A stretch of DNA of 64,000 nt from JBGQOG01 sp052113705 (GCF_052113705.1 NZ_JBGQOG010000009.1:62001-126000), one strand, 5' to 3'. Shown: positions 1 through 9,801, counted from the stretch's first letter. Made by a program: numbers and translations. The notes: a model not told the origin generated them from the sequence alone.

Positions 1-1
1 G

Positions 2-634
2 CATAACCCGAAACTGGTGATCGGCACGCTGGAGGGCCAGCGCGTTGCGGTGTTCGGTGGCCGGGCGCATTACTATGAAAAGGGCGATGCCAGCGTGATG
101 CGGCTGCCCCTCGAGGTGCTGAAGGCGCTCGGCGCGGAAAGCCTGATCCTGACCAATGCCGCCGGGTCTTTGCGCCCCGACATTCCGCCGGGCAATCTGA
201 TGATGCTGAACGATCACATCAACTTCTCCGGCTCCAACCCGCTGTTTGGCGAGCCGACGGATGCCCGCTTCGTCCCCTTGAGCGAGGCGCATGACGCGGC
301 CATCCGCGCGGGTCTGGCCAAGGCCGCCGGAGCCGAGGGGGTCGAATTGGCCGAGGGGGTCTATTGCTGGTTCTCCGGCCCCTCCTTCGAGACACCGGCC
401 GAGATCCGCATGGCGCAACGCTGGGGCGCCGATGCGGTGGGCATGTCGACGGTGCCGGAGGTGATCCTCGCGCGGTTCCTCGGGCTGCGGGTGGCAGCGG
501 TCTCGGTCATCACCAATATGGGCGCCGGGCTGAGCACGGAAGCGATCAGCCATGAGCATACCAAGGCGATGGCACCTTTGGGCGCGGCCAAGCTGGAAAA
601 GGTCCTGCGCCGCTATCTGCGCGATCTGGTCTAA
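2..634 (+). CDS. punA: Purine nucleoside phosphorylase, 5' end missing
   Basis: This enzyme cleaves purine ribonucleosides or deoxyribonucleosides with phosphate to the free base and (deoxy)ribose-1-phosphate in the cytoplasmic purine salvage pathway. The reading frame is open from base 2, so the gene runs off the left edge and the first part of the protein is missing. Visible family motifs of the trimeric PNP group are GRAHYYEKGD, the TNAAGSL loop, NDHINFSG, the purine-site segment SGPSFETPAEIR, GMSTVPE and the ITNMGAG turn. A GNAT gene starts 4 bases after the stop on the same strand, which suggests cotranscription. The symbol follows the family name; the exact nucleoside preference cannot be read from the sequence. 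Confidence 0.93.
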   Translation, partial: HNPKLVIGTLEGQRVAVFGGRAHYYEKGDASVMRLPLEVLKALGAESLILTNAAGSLRPDIPPGNLMMLNDHINFSGSNPLFGEPTDARFVPLSEAHDAAIRAGLAKAAGAEGVELAEGVYCWFSGPSFETPAEIRMAQRWGADAVGMSTVPEVILARFLGLRVAAVSVITNMGAGLSTEAISHEHTKAMAPLGAAKLEKVLRRYLRDLV

Positions 635-638
635 GCCA

Positions 639-1085
639 GTGACCAGCGTTGAGATCCGTCCCGCGCGGGCCGAGGACCGGGCGGGCTGGCTGCCGCTCTG
701 GCAGGGGTATCTGGATTTTTACCAGCAGACCCTGCCCGAGGCACAGACCGATCTGACCTTTGCCCGCGCGCTCGACCCTGCCGAGTCGCTGCATCTCGTG
801 ATCGCAGCGCGCAACGGGCAGTGTCTCGGCTTCGCCGCCTATGTCCTGCACCGCTCGACCTGGGCCGCGACCTGCTATTGCTATCTCGAGGACCTCTTCG
901 TCGACCCCGCCGCGCGTGGACAGGGGATTGCTGCCGCCCTGATCGAGGGAGTGACCGAGGCGGCGCGCGCGGCGCAGGCCGAGCGGCTCTATTGGGTGAC
1001 CGACGCGGAGAACAGGACCGCGCAAAAGCTCTATGACCGGCTGGCGACGCGCAGTTCCTTCGTTCAATACCGTCGCCCGCTCTGA
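639..1085 (+). CDS. GNAT family N-acetyltransferase
   Basis: A 148-residue protein of the GNAT fold, which transfers an acetyl group from acetyl-CoA to an amine. The acetyl-CoA pyrophosphate loop is seen as RGQGIAAAL at about residue 90, after the beta-strand YLEDLFVDP, and a typical C-terminal segment follows (WVTDAENRTAQKLYD). I chose the GTG at 639 because it gives the expected N terminus (MTSVEIRPARAED) and lies 4 bases after the phosphorylase stop; in-frame upstream starts would run into that gene. The substrate is unknown. Its position behind a nucleoside phosphorylase suggests cotranscription, not a shared pathway. Confidence 0.85.
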   Translation: MTSVEIRPARAEDRAGWLPLWQGYLDFYQQTLPEAQTDLTFARALDPAESLHLVIAARNGQCLGFAAYVLHRSTWAATCYCYLEDLFVDPAARGQGIAAALIEGVTEAARAAQAERLYWVTDAENRTAQKLYDRLATRSSFVQYRRPL

Positions 1086-1281
1086 GGCCGCTATCCGCCC
1101 AAAAGCGTCGCAAACAGCCGCCAAGTGCCTTTATTTATTGACGATAAGGTTGGTCGAGGATGCAGCTTAGCCACAGTCAGGCCTTCGTCTCCGGCCCATA
1201 GACGCTTTGGCCGCCAGAGCGTTTGACGCTGCTGCACATCCGGGCAAGAGTGGTAAAAAACCGCCGTCAGGGCCCTGATAC

Positions 1282-2202
1282 ATGCAGATCTACCTTCCGA
1301 TTGCCGAAGTTTCGGTCAATGCCTATGTCCTGTTGGGGCTGGGCGGGATCGTCGGCATCCTGTCCGGGCTGTTTGGCGTTGGCGGTGGCTTTCTGATCAC
1401 GCCCTTGCTGTTCTTCATTGGCATCCCGCCGACGGTGGCGGTGGCGACCGGCGCCAATCAGGTTGTGGCCTCGTCGGTCTCGGGCGTGCTGGCGCAGCTG
1501 AAACGCAAGGCGGTGGACATCCCGATGGGGCTGGTCCTACTGGTCGGCGGCCTCTGCGGTTCTGGCATGGGGATCTGGGTTTTCAACTTCCTCTCCGCGC
1601 TCGGGCAGATCGACCTCGCGGTGCAACTCTCTTATGTGCTGTTTCTGGGGCTGGTCGGGCTGCTGATGTTTCAGGAATCCCTGCGCGCGATGCGCCGGGC
1701 CCGCAAGGGCATCCGCAGCACCGGCAAGCGGCATCAGCATGGCTGGGTGCATAACCTGCCGCTGAAGATGAAATTCCGCGCCTCCGGCCTTTATATCAGC
1801 GTCATCCCGCCCTTTATCGTCGGGCTGTTTGTCGGCGTTTTGGGTGCGATCATGGGGGTCGGCGGCGGTTTCATCATGGTGCCGGCGATGATCTACCTGC
1901 TGGGGATGCCGACGAAAGTGGTGATCGGCACCTCGCTGTTTCAGATCCTGTTTGTCTCCGCTTTCACCACGATGATGCATGCGATCACCAACCAATCGGT
2001 CGACGTGGTGCTGGCGCTGATGTTGATCGTGGGCGGGGTGATCGGCGCGCAGATCGGCGCCCGGCTGGGGGCCAAGATGAAGGCCGAGCAGTTGCGGGTG
2101 CTGTTGGCGGCGATGGTCCTTCTCGTTGCGGGCAAGCTGGCGCTCGACCTTTTGATCAAGCCCTCCGAGGTGTTCTCGATCACCGTCACGGGGGTTGAAT
2201 GA
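1282..2202 (+). CDS. TSUP (TauE/SafE) family membrane permease
   Basis: A 306-residue inner-membrane protein of the TSUP family, whose members export or import sulfite, sulfoacetate and other sulfur or organic anions. It has the two-fold internal repeat of the family: the glycine-rich motif GLFGVGGGFLITP near residue 30 and its second copy GAIMGVGGGFIMVP near residue 190, each within predicted membrane helices, with a basic cytoplasmic loop between them (about residues 140-170). The stop overlaps the start of the next gene by 4 bases (ATGA), so the two are translated together. In Rhodobacteraceae this type of permease is commonly paired with a TIGR02186 protein. The substrate cannot be read from the sequence. 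Confidence 0.9.
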   Translation: MQIYLPIAEVSVNAYVLLGLGGIVGILSGLFGVGGGFLITPLLFFIGIPPTVAVATGANQVVASSVSGVLAQLKRKAVDIPMGLVLLVGGLCGSGMGIWVFNFLSALGQIDLAVQLSYVLFLGLVGLLMFQESLRAMRRARKGIRSTGKRHQHGWVHNLPLKMKFRASGLYISVIPPFIVGLFVGVLGAIMGVGGGFIMVPAMIYLLGMPTKVVIGTSLFQILFVSAFTTMMHAITNQSVDVVLALMLIVGGVIGAQIGARLGAKMKAEQLRVLLAAMVLLVAGKLALDLLIKPSEVFSITVTGVE

Positions 2203-2975
2203 TGCGCCGGATTGCCGTTCTCGCGCTGGCCGCGGCGCTGGTGCTGCCGGTCTCGGCACCACGGGCGGAAGAAACCGTGGTGGCGGGCCTCAGCCAGAAC
2301 TCCATCGGGATCACCGCCAGCTTTGACGGTTCGCAAATCCTGATCTATGGCGCCGTGAAACGCGAGACGCCGATGCCCTTGGACAGTTCGCTGCAGGTGA
2401 TTGTCACGGTGGAAGGGCCGCCGGGGGCGCTGACCATCCGCAAGAAAGAGCGGCGCGCCGGGATCTGGGTGAACACCGAAGCCGTGGGCGTGGCGGGCAC
2501 GCCCAGTTTTTACGCCATCGCCTCCACCGCGCCCCTGAGCGAAATTCTGAACCCCGATGAAGATGTGCGCCAGCGCATCTCGATCCCCTTGGCGCTGCGC
2601 TCCTTTGACGGGCCGCTCGAGGTCTCGGATGCCACCCCATTCACCGAGGCGCTGCTGCGGATCCGTGAGGATGAGGGGCTCTATAACCTGAATGAAACCG
2701 GCGTCGCGCTGGAAGAAGAGACGCTGTTTCGCGCCGATTTCACCCTGCCCGCCAGCCTGACCGAGGGCGATTACAAGACCCGGATGTTCCTGCTGCGCGA
2801 CGGCAAGGTCATTGACCAGCACCGCGCGGCAATCCATGTGCGCCGCGTGGGCCTTGAGCGGTTCGTCTATGCGCTGAGCCAGGAAAACCCGATGGCCTAT
2901 GGCGCCATTTCACTGGTGCTGGCGGTGGTGGCGGGCTGGACGGCCTCGGCCGTGTTCCGGATGTTCAACAAATAG
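2199..2975 (+). CDS. TIGR02186-type membrane-anchored periplasmic protein
   Basis: A 258-residue protein with an N-terminal signal peptide (about residues 1-23, ending near APRAEE), a long periplasmic beta-rich domain, and one C-terminal membrane helix (about residues 230-252) followed by a short cytoplasmic tail. It looks like the TIGR02186 family, typically encoded next to a TSUP permease in alphaproteobacteria; I identify it by context and overall layout. The start ATG overlaps the permease stop. The likely role is an accessory subunit of the permease, but no catalytic motif is visible. Confidence 0.8.
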   Translation: MMRRIAVLALAAALVLPVSAPRAEETVVAGLSQNSIGITASFDGSQILIYGAVKRETPMPLDSSLQVIVTVEGPPGALTIRKKERRAGIWVNTEAVGVAGTPSFYAIASTAPLSEILNPDEDVRQRISIPLALRSFDGPLEVSDATPFTEALLRIREDEGLYNLNETGVALEEETLFRADFTLPASLTEGDYKTRMFLLRDGKVIDQHRAAIHVRRVGLERFVYALSQENPMAYGAISLVLAVVAGWTASAVFRMFNK

Positions 2976-2982
2976 GCCGGAT

Positions 2983-2998
2983 GGCGGGGCAACCCGCC
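2983..2998. terminator. Hairpin between convergent genes
   Basis: A short GGCGGG/CCCGCC stem closed by a GCAA tetraloop lies between two genes that converge (ends at 2975 and 3011). There is no T tract on either side, so if it ends transcription it does so weakly. Confidence 0.45.
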
Positions 2999-3010
2999 CC
3001 GCCCGGCAGA

Positions 3011-3742
3011 TCAGCCGCGCCCGACAAAGGGCATGTCGCGCGCCATGATGGTCATGTTCAGCACATTGGTCGACAGCGGCAGCCCCGCCATATGCCAGAC
3101 CGCCTCGGCCACCTCGGTCGCGCTCATCATCGGCTCAGCGCGAACCGAACCATCGGCCTGCGTCACCCCGGTTTCCATTTTCGCCGCAAGCTCGGTGCGG
3201 GCATTGCCGATGTCGATCTGCCCCGCCGCGATGTCAAACGGACGCCCATCGAGCGCCAGCGTCTTGGTCAGCCCGGTCACCGCATGTTTGGTGGTGGTGT
3301 AGCAGACCGAGCCCGGCCGTGGCGCATGCGCCGAGATAGAGCCGTTGTTGATGATCCGCCCGCCCTGCGGCTTTTGCACCCGCATCTGACGGAAGGCGGC
3401 GCGGGCACAGTTGAACATGCCGGTCAAGTTCACCCCCAGCGTCGCGGTCCAATCCTCATAGGGGATCTCGTCGATCAGCCCGGCGGGACGCGACAGACCC
3501 GCATTGTTGAACAGGGCATCGACCCGGCCAAAGGCCTCTGCCGTGGCCATGAAGGCCGCCTCGACCGCGTGAATGTCGGTGACATCGCAGGGCAAGGCCA
3601 GGGCGCTGTGCCCCTCGGCCATCTCCAGCAAAAGATCGCCGCGCCGGGCGATCAGCGCGACATTCCAGCCCCCCGCAAGGAACCGCGCGGCGGTGGCGCG
3701 CCCGATGCCGGCACTGGCGCCGGTGATGACGATGGTCTGCAT
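3011..3742 (-). CDS. SDR family NAD(P)-dependent oxidoreductase
   Basis: A 243-residue classical short-chain dehydrogenase/reductase. The N-terminal cofactor motif is TGASAGIGRATA (about residues 7-18), followed by NNAG near residue 78 and the structural NNGSISAH. The active-site tyrosine and lysine appear as CYTTTKHAV (YxxxK), and the usual serine lies in NGSIS. The gene starts directly after the stop of the small Lrp-type gene on the same strand, so the two form an operon. The substrate is not evident; such proteins reduce or oxidise many alcohols, ketones and acyl chains. Confidence 0.85.
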   Translation of the reverse strand: MQTIVITGASAGIGRATAARFLAGGWNVALIARRGDLLLEMAEGHSALALPCDVTDIHAVEAAFMATAEAFGRVDALFNNAGLSRPAGLIDEIPYEDWTATLGVNLTGMFNCARAAFRQMRVQKPQGGRIINNGSISAHAPRPGSVCYTTTKHAVTGLTKTLALDGRPFDIAAGQIDIGNARTELAAKMETGVTQADGSVRAEPMMSATEVAEAVWHMAGLPLSTNVLNMTIMARDMPFVGRG

Positions 3743-3743
3743 G

Positions 3744-3980
3744 TCAGAACGCCTTGAAGGTCATCGTGGTCAGCGTGCGGCTGATCCCGGGAATGTCAAA
3801 CAGCTGCTCGTTCAGCCAATGGCCGACATCGGCCTCTTCGGGAATGTAGATCTTGGCGATCAGGTCATATTCCCCCGAGGTCGAGTAGAGCTCGCTGACC
3901 ACTTCGCGGTCATAGATGGCATCCGCCACCTCATAGGTCTTGCCGGGCAGGCAACGGAACTGAACGAAGACGCAGCGCAT
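3744..3980 (-). CDS. Stand-alone Lrp/AsnC ligand-binding (RAM) domain protein
   Basis: This 78-residue protein corresponds to only the C-terminal dimerisation and effector-binding domain of Lrp/AsnC regulators. The pattern VQFRCLPGKTYEVADAI, then SGEYDLIAKIY, then the closing GISRTLTTMTF is typical of it. No helix-turn-helix precedes it, and the ATG at 3980 is the first available start, so it is not a truncation by a late start choice. Such stand-alone RAM proteins are known; they bind amino acids or modulate full-length Lrp proteins. It is followed immediately by the SDR gene. Its ligand is unknown. Confidence 0.82.
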   Translation of the reverse strand: MRCVFVQFRCLPGKTYEVADAIYDREVVSELYSTSGEYDLIAKIYIPEEADVGHWLNEQLFDIPGISRTLTTMTFKAF

Positions 3981-4067
3981 GGGATCCCCCGAGTGATGTG
4001 GCCACGAGAGGGTGGCCGAATGGTTTGGGCAAAGCCTAGCCCCGGCGGCGGCCGGACGAAAGCCCGA

Positions 4068-5630
4068 TCACTCTTCTTCGCGGATCAGCTGCAGCGCGGC
4101 GGCCGGGCGCGGCAGATCCTCTGTTGAGAGCGGTGACGACGGGCGCGAGAGGCGGTTGCGCACCACCCACAAGAGGCGGTTCTCTGCGCGGGTGATCGCC
4201 ACATAGGCCAGACGTTTCCACAGGGGAATCCCCGCCTCATTGCGGCCCGCGCGGGCGGCGGCGTAAAGGTCAGGCGCAAAGACCTGCACCGTATCCCATT
4301 GGCTGCCTTGGGCTTTATGGATGGTCACCGCCGCGCCATGCAAAAACGCGGCCCCCATGCGGGCGGCATAGGGGATGAAGGGTTCCTCTTCATCCGGCAG
4401 CTCGATTTTCACGATCGAGGCCGCCGAGATGCGCGGATCTTCCGCCCCCATCACATGCAGCCGCGAGAAGCCGGGCTTTTTGCCGGGCCCGAGATAGATG
4501 ACCTGCGCGCCCTTGATCAGGCCGCGCGCCTCCAGATCAATCCGCTTCTTGCGGTGTTTCAACGGCAGTTCGATCCCGTCGCAGATCAAGGGCTCGCCCG
4601 GCAAAAGCGCGTCCATCGGCGCGCCATGCGCGTTGCGGAAGGCCTGAATCAGCCGGATGCGGGTGGCGTTGCGCCAGACGAGAACCGGGCTGCGCGCCAT
4701 CAGATCGCTTTCCACCCGCTCGGCCCAGACCACGCGGGGATCGCGTTTGGCGGCATCCTCGACCATCCGCTCAAACCGCTCAAAGGTCAGGCTGTCATCG
4801 GCCAGCGCATGGGCGAGATCCAGGATCGGATTGTCCGCCGTTTGCCGGTGGATGCGGTGCAGGATCAGCTTGCGATCCTCATGCAGCCGGTCAAATACCA
4901 TTTCACCGGAAAGGCCGACCGGGGCCAACTGCGCCGGATCGCCGAACAGGATCAGGGTCGGGAAAATCTCGCGCAGATCGTCGAACTGCCGCTCGTCCAG
5001 CATCGAGCTTTCATCGACAAAGCCGATATCCAGCGGATCTTCGCGCCGCTTCCAGCCCCGGATGAAATCCGAGCCGCGCAGACCCGCCGAGGCCAGCGCC
5101 GCCGGGATCGACTTCACCGTCTCGTAAAACGCCTTGGCACGGTCGAGCGCCTCTTCGGTCAGCCCGTTGATGCCGAGCATATCCACCTTGGGCCGCTCGC
5201 CCTGCCCGGCCAGCCATTCGGCGATCTTCTCATATTCCGGGTCATAAACCGGGGTGTAGAGAATGCGGTGAATGGTGGTGGCGGGCACACCACGGTTGCG
5301 CAAGACGCTGGCCGCTTTGTTGGTGGGGGCGAGAATGGCAAGCGTGCGCTTGTCCTTGCGCTTTTTGCCCTCGAAGTCGCCCGAAACAATCTCGATCCCG
5401 CAGGCTTCGAGTGCGCGGTACAGCTCGGCCAGCAGCAAGGTCTTGCCCGAGCCCGCCTTGCCGATCACCGCCAGCACCCGGTTCGAGCCGGGATCGGAAT
5501 CGTAGCTTCCCGAGAGGATATCAACCCCAGCCGCCTCCAGCGCAGCGGCGATCCGGTCCCAGGCCTCGGCCTGATCCTCGGAGAATTGCACCGTCAGTTT
5601 CGGGGCGGGCTGGGGGAAAAGATCGCTCAT
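4068..5630 (-). CDS. RecD-like ATP-dependent DNA helicase (superfamily 1)
   Basis: A 520-residue superfamily 1 helicase. The P-loop GKAGSGKT lies near residues 55-63, motif Ia as ILAPTNKAA, the Walker B-type FVDESSMLD near residue 203, the motif III region LILFGDPAQLAPVG, and the C-terminal UvrD/RecD-type module has TIHKAQGSQWDTV and VAITRAENRLLWVV. This matches the single-protein exodeoxyribonuclease V alpha-like helicases of alphaproteobacteria. I use the ATG at 5630 (MSDLFPQ); upstream in-frame starts add only a low-complexity Pro/Arg-rich stretch that overlaps the ccr terminator region. No recB or recC gene is nearby. Confidence 0.87.
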   Translation of the reverse strand: MSDLFPQPAPKLTVQFSEDQAEAWDRIAAALEAAGVDILSGSYDSDPGSNRVLAVIGKAGSGKTLLLAELYRALEACGIEIVSGDFEGKKRKDKRTLAILAPTNKAASVLRNRGVPATTIHRILYTPVYDPEYEKIAEWLAGQGERPKVDMLGINGLTEEALDRAKAFYETVKSIPAALASAGLRGSDFIRGWKRREDPLDIGFVDESSMLDERQFDDLREIFPTLILFGDPAQLAPVGLSGEMVFDRLHEDRKLILHRIHRQTADNPILDLAHALADDSLTFERFERMVEDAAKRDPRVVWAERVESDLMARSPVLVWRNATRIRLIQAFRNAHGAPMDALLPGEPLICDGIELPLKHRKKRIDLEARGLIKGAQVIYLGPGKKPGFSRLHVMGAEDPRISAASIVKIELPDEEEPFIPYAARMGAAFLHGAAVTIHKAQGSQWDTVQVFAPDLYAAARAGRNEAGIPLWKRLAYVAITRAENRLLWVVRNRLSRPSSPLSTEDLPRPAAALQLIREEE

Positions 5631-5734
5631 GGCGGCGACCATAAGGCCGGGCGGCGGGCGGGGGAAGAGGCGGCGCACCGGCAGGGGGCCACCTCGGGGC
5701 ACAAAAGCCGCGCGCGGGGACCCTCGGGGGCAAA

Positions 5735-5767
5735 TAATAAGACCCGGCACCCTTTCGGGGCCGGGTC
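5735..5767 (-). terminator. Rho-independent terminator of ccr
   Basis: A GACCCGGC/GCCGGGTC stem (5741-5748 with 5760-5767) lies just beyond the ccr stop. Read on the minus strand it is followed by a T-rich tract (TTATTATT). Confidence 0.8.
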
Positions 5768-5790
5768 ATGCTGGATGCTGAGGGTGGGAC

Positions 5791-7077
<1,287 letters not shown>

Positions 7078-7220
7078 ATTCTATCCTCCATCAGATGCCG
7101 CGGCGCAGAATCGGCGCGGATTACCTGATGAAATACTTTTGGCCGCGCAACAATGCAATCCTTAAGTTTTGCTTTTTGAAATTTTATAACCCAGCGGATG
7201 CAGAAATTCTTGCTGCGCAT

Positions 7221-7248
7221 GAAAAAACGGGCAGCTTTCGCTGCCCGT
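7221..7248 (-). terminator. Rho-independent terminator of the small secreted-protein gene
   Basis: A perfect 9-bp stem, ACGGGCAGC/GCTGCCCGT (7227-7235 with 7240-7248), with a 4-base loop. On the minus strand it is followed by a run of six T. It separates the upstream gene from ccr. Confidence 0.88.
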
Positions 7249-7276
7249 CCGGATCGCCATGCCGCAGATGCACGGG

Positions 7277-7606
7277 TCAGTTATAGGTGAAAGTGCCGAG
7301 TTCGCAGACGTTCACATTCTGGCGGACCAGCTCATCGCCGTCCTCAAACACCGCCTTGAAGTCAAATTTGCAGTAGCCCGACGAATCGTTGAAATTGATC
7401 ATCACGCTGGAGCCGGATGGCAGCACATCGGCGCCCAGAATATCTTCCTCCCAGGAGTCCGTGCCTTTGTTGGACCCATAAAATTCGGTCATCGTATAGC
7501 CGGTGTTGTTCACAATCTTGACCCGCCGGTCGAGCGCAAGGGTCGGCACGGCAGTGGTGGCGATCAGCAGTCCCGCCACAAGGATCGACCTGATAGACAT
7601 CGTCAT
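7277..7606 (-). CDS. Small secreted protein of unknown function
   Basis: A 109-residue protein with a clear Sec signal peptide (about residues 1-24, ending at PTLALD) and a compact mature domain rich in Asp, Asn and Val, with two cysteines (SGYCKFDF and VNVCELG) that could form a disulfide in the periplasm. I chose the ATG at 7606 because a GGGGGG purine run sits 7 bases upstream; another ATG two codons later is possible. I do not recognise a characterised family. It lies between ccr and ecm, is transcribed in the ccr direction and has its own terminator, so it is not cotranscribed with ccr. Confidence 0.75.
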   Translation of the reverse strand: MTMSIRSILVAGLLIATTAVPTLALDRRVKIVNNTGYTMTEFYGSNKGTDSWEEDILGADVLPSGSSVMINFNDSSGYCKFDFKAVFEDGDELVRQNVNVCELGTFTYN

Positions 7607-7731
7607 TCTGTTACCCCCCAAATGCGGCGCAGACACATCACGCCGCTGTGATGATCTGTGATCGGGCGTGAGGTAAAATCAACCAGAATCTTCAAATGCG
7701 GCATTGCAGCGCCGCGCCGCATCGCAGCGAA

Positions 7732-7759
7732 TTGACAGGGACACATTATTTCGCATAAT
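7732..7759 (+). promoter_or_regulatory. Sigma-70 type promoter of ecm
   Basis: A perfect -35 box TTGACA (7732-7737) and a CATAAT -10 box (7754-7759), separated by 16 bases, lie 45 bases upstream of the ecm start codon and point toward it. Confidence 0.7.
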
Positions 7760-7775
7760 CGGGGAGTATGCGAAA
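7749..7775. promoter_or_regulatory. Candidate operator: perfect 9-bp inverted repeat over the ecm promoter
   Basis: TTTCGCATA (7749-7757) and TATGCGAAA (7767-7775) are exact inverted copies with a 9-base spacer. The left arm covers the -10 box and the right arm covers the probable transcription start, so a bound protein would block the ecm promoter. The regulator is not encoded next to it. Confidence 0.6.
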
Positions 7776-7804
7776 CATTCTTACCGCAAGAAGCGAGATC
7801 CGGC

Positions 7805-9787
7805 ATGAGCGAGACAATGGCACCGCAACCAATCCAGCGTGACAAACCCTGGCTGTTCCGCACCTATGCCGGGCATTCGACGGCGGCGAAATCCAACGCG
7901 CTCTACCGCGGCAATCTGGCCAAGGGGCAGACCGGCCTGTCGGTGGCCTTCGATCTGCCGACCCAGACCGGCTATGACAGCGACCATGTGCTGGCGCGCG
8001 GTGAGGTGGGCAAGGTGGGGGTGCCCGTCTGCCATCTGGGCGATATGCGGATGCTGTTTGACCAGATCCCGCTGGAGCAGATGAACACGTCGATGACGAT
8101 CAACGCCACCGCGCCCTGGCTGCTGGCGCTCTATGTGGCGGTGGCCGAGGAACAGGGGGCGGATGTCGCCAAGCTGCAAGGCACGGTGCAAAACGACATC
8201 ATCAAGGAATATCTCTCGCGCGGGACCTATATCTGCCCGCCCAAGCCCAGCCTGCGGATGATCACCGATGTGGCGGCCTATACGGCGCGGGCCTTGCCGA
8301 AATGGAATCCGATGAACGTCTGCTCCTATCACCTGCAAGAGGCGGGGGCGACGCCGGAGCAGGAGCTGGCCTTTGCGCTGGCGACCGCGGTGGCGGTGCT
8401 GGATGACCTGAAGGCCAAGGTCGATCCCGCGGCTTTCCCGGCGCAGGTGGGGCGGATCTCGTTCTTCGTCAATGCGGGCATCCGTTTTGTGACCGAGCTG
8501 TGCAAGATGCGCGCCTTCACCGAGCTGTGGGATGAGATTTGCCTCGAACGCTATGGCATTGCAGAGGAAAAATACCGCCGCTTCCGCTACGGCGTGCAGG
8601 TCAACAGCCTCGGGCTGACCGAGCAGCAGCCGGAAAACAACGTCTACCGGATCCTGATCGAGATGCTGGCGGTGACGCTGTCGAAGAACGCCCGGGCGCG
8701 CGCGGTGCAGCTGCCCGCCTGGAACGAGGCTTTGGGCCTGCCGCGGCCCTGGGATCAGCAATGGTCGCTCCGGATGCAGCAGATCATGGCCTATGAGACC
8801 GATCTGCTGGAATTTGATGACCTTTTCGACGGCAATCCGGCGGTGGAGCGCAAGGTGGCGGCGCTGAAAGAGGGCGCGCGGGCAGAGCTGGCGACGCTGG
8901 AGGCGATGGGCGGCGCGATTGCGGCCATCGATTATATGAAATCACGTCTGGTCGAGAGCAATGCCGCGCGGCTGGGGCGGATCGAGGCGAATGAGACGGT
9001 GGTGGTCGGCGTCAACCGCTGGCAGGCGGGCGAGCCTTCGCCGCTGACCGCCGGTGATGGCGGCATCATGGTGGTGGAACCGGGGGTCGAGGAGGATCAG
9101 ATCGCGCGGCTGAACGCCTGGCGCGCCACGCGCGATGCGGGCGAAGTGGCCGCCGCGCTGACCGCCCTGCGGGCCGCAGCGACGGCGGGCGAGAACATCA
9201 TGCCCGCCTCGATCGCAGCCGCCAAGGCGGGGGCGACCACCGGCGAATGGGCGGGCGTGATGCGGCAGGTGCATGGCGAATACCGCGGCCCGACCGGCGT
9301 GTCGCAGAGCCCCTCCAACCGCACCGAGGGGCTGGAGGATATCCGGGCGGCAGTGGATGCCGCCTCGCGTCGCCTGGGCAAGCGGCTAAAATTCGTGATG
9401 GGCAAACCGGGCCTTGATGGCCATTCGAACGGCGCCGAGCAGATCGCCTTTCGCGCCCGCGATTGCGGCATGGACATCACCTATGAGGGGATCCGGCTGA
9501 CGCCCGAGCAGATCGTGGCCCGCGCCGGGGAAGAGGGTGCGCATGTGCTCGGGCTCTCGATCCTTTCGGGCAGCCATCTGCCGCTGATCGAAGAGGTGAT
9601 GGCGCGGATGCGGGCGGCGGGGCTGGAAATTCCGGTGCTGGTCGGCGGTATCATCCCCGACGAGGATGCCGCGACGCTGCGCGGTTTTGGCGTGGCGGCG
9701 GTCTACACGCCCAAGGATTTCGAGCTGAACCGGATCATGATGGACATCGTGGCGCTGGCGGCACCGGAACCGATCGCGGCGCAATGA
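7805..9787 (+). CDS. ecm: Ethylmalonyl-CoA mutase (coenzyme B12-dependent)
   Basis: A 660-residue adenosylcobalamin enzyme that rearranges (2R)-ethylmalonyl-CoA to methylsuccinyl-CoA, the step after Ccr and the epimerase in the ethylmalonyl-CoA pathway. The N-terminal TIM-barrel part shows the mutase signature (KPWLFRTYAGHSTA, AFDLPTQTGYDSDH, STSMTINATAPW-like region, QNDIIKEYLSRGTY). The C-terminal B12-binding domain holds the lower-ligand motif DGHSNG near residue 538 and the GLSILSGSH loop. The neighbouring ccr and the overall length favour Ecm over the larger methylmalonyl-CoA mutase. Start ATG at 7805 follows a strong promoter with a palindromic operator-like site. Confidence 0.95.
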   Translation: MSETMAPQPIQRDKPWLFRTYAGHSTAAKSNALYRGNLAKGQTGLSVAFDLPTQTGYDSDHVLARGEVGKVGVPVCHLGDMRMLFDQIPLEQMNTSMTINATAPWLLALYVAVAEEQGADVAKLQGTVQNDIIKEYLSRGTYICPPKPSLRMITDVAAYTARALPKWNPMNVCSYHLQEAGATPEQELAFALATAVAVLDDLKAKVDPAAFPAQVGRISFFVNAGIRFVTELCKMRAFTELWDEICLERYGIAEEKYRRFRYGVQVNSLGLTEQQPENNVYRILIEMLAVTLSKNARARAVQLPAWNEALGLPRPWDQQWSLRMQQIMAYETDLLEFDDLFDGNPAVERKVAALKEGARAELATLEAMGGAIAAIDYMKSRLVESNAARLGRIEANETVVVGVNRWQAGEPSPLTAGDGGIMVVEPGVEEDQIARLNAWRATRDAGEVAAALTALRAAATAGENIMPASIAAAKAGATTGEWAGVMRQVHGEYRGPTGVSQSPSNRTEGLEDIRAAVDAASRRLGKRLKFVMGKPGLDGHSNGAEQIAFRARDCGMDITYEGIRLTPEQIVARAGEEGAHVLGLSILSGSHLPLIEEVMARMRAAGLEIPVLVGGIIPDEDAATLRGFGVAAVYTPKDFELNRIMMDIVALAAPEPIAAQ

Positions 9788-9801
9788 GCCATGCTCTGCG
9801 C

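Noticed and set aside
1138..1170. A TTGACG-containing promoter before the TSUP gene
   Set aside because: The -35-like box is present, but no acceptable -10 box lies 16-19 bases downstream.
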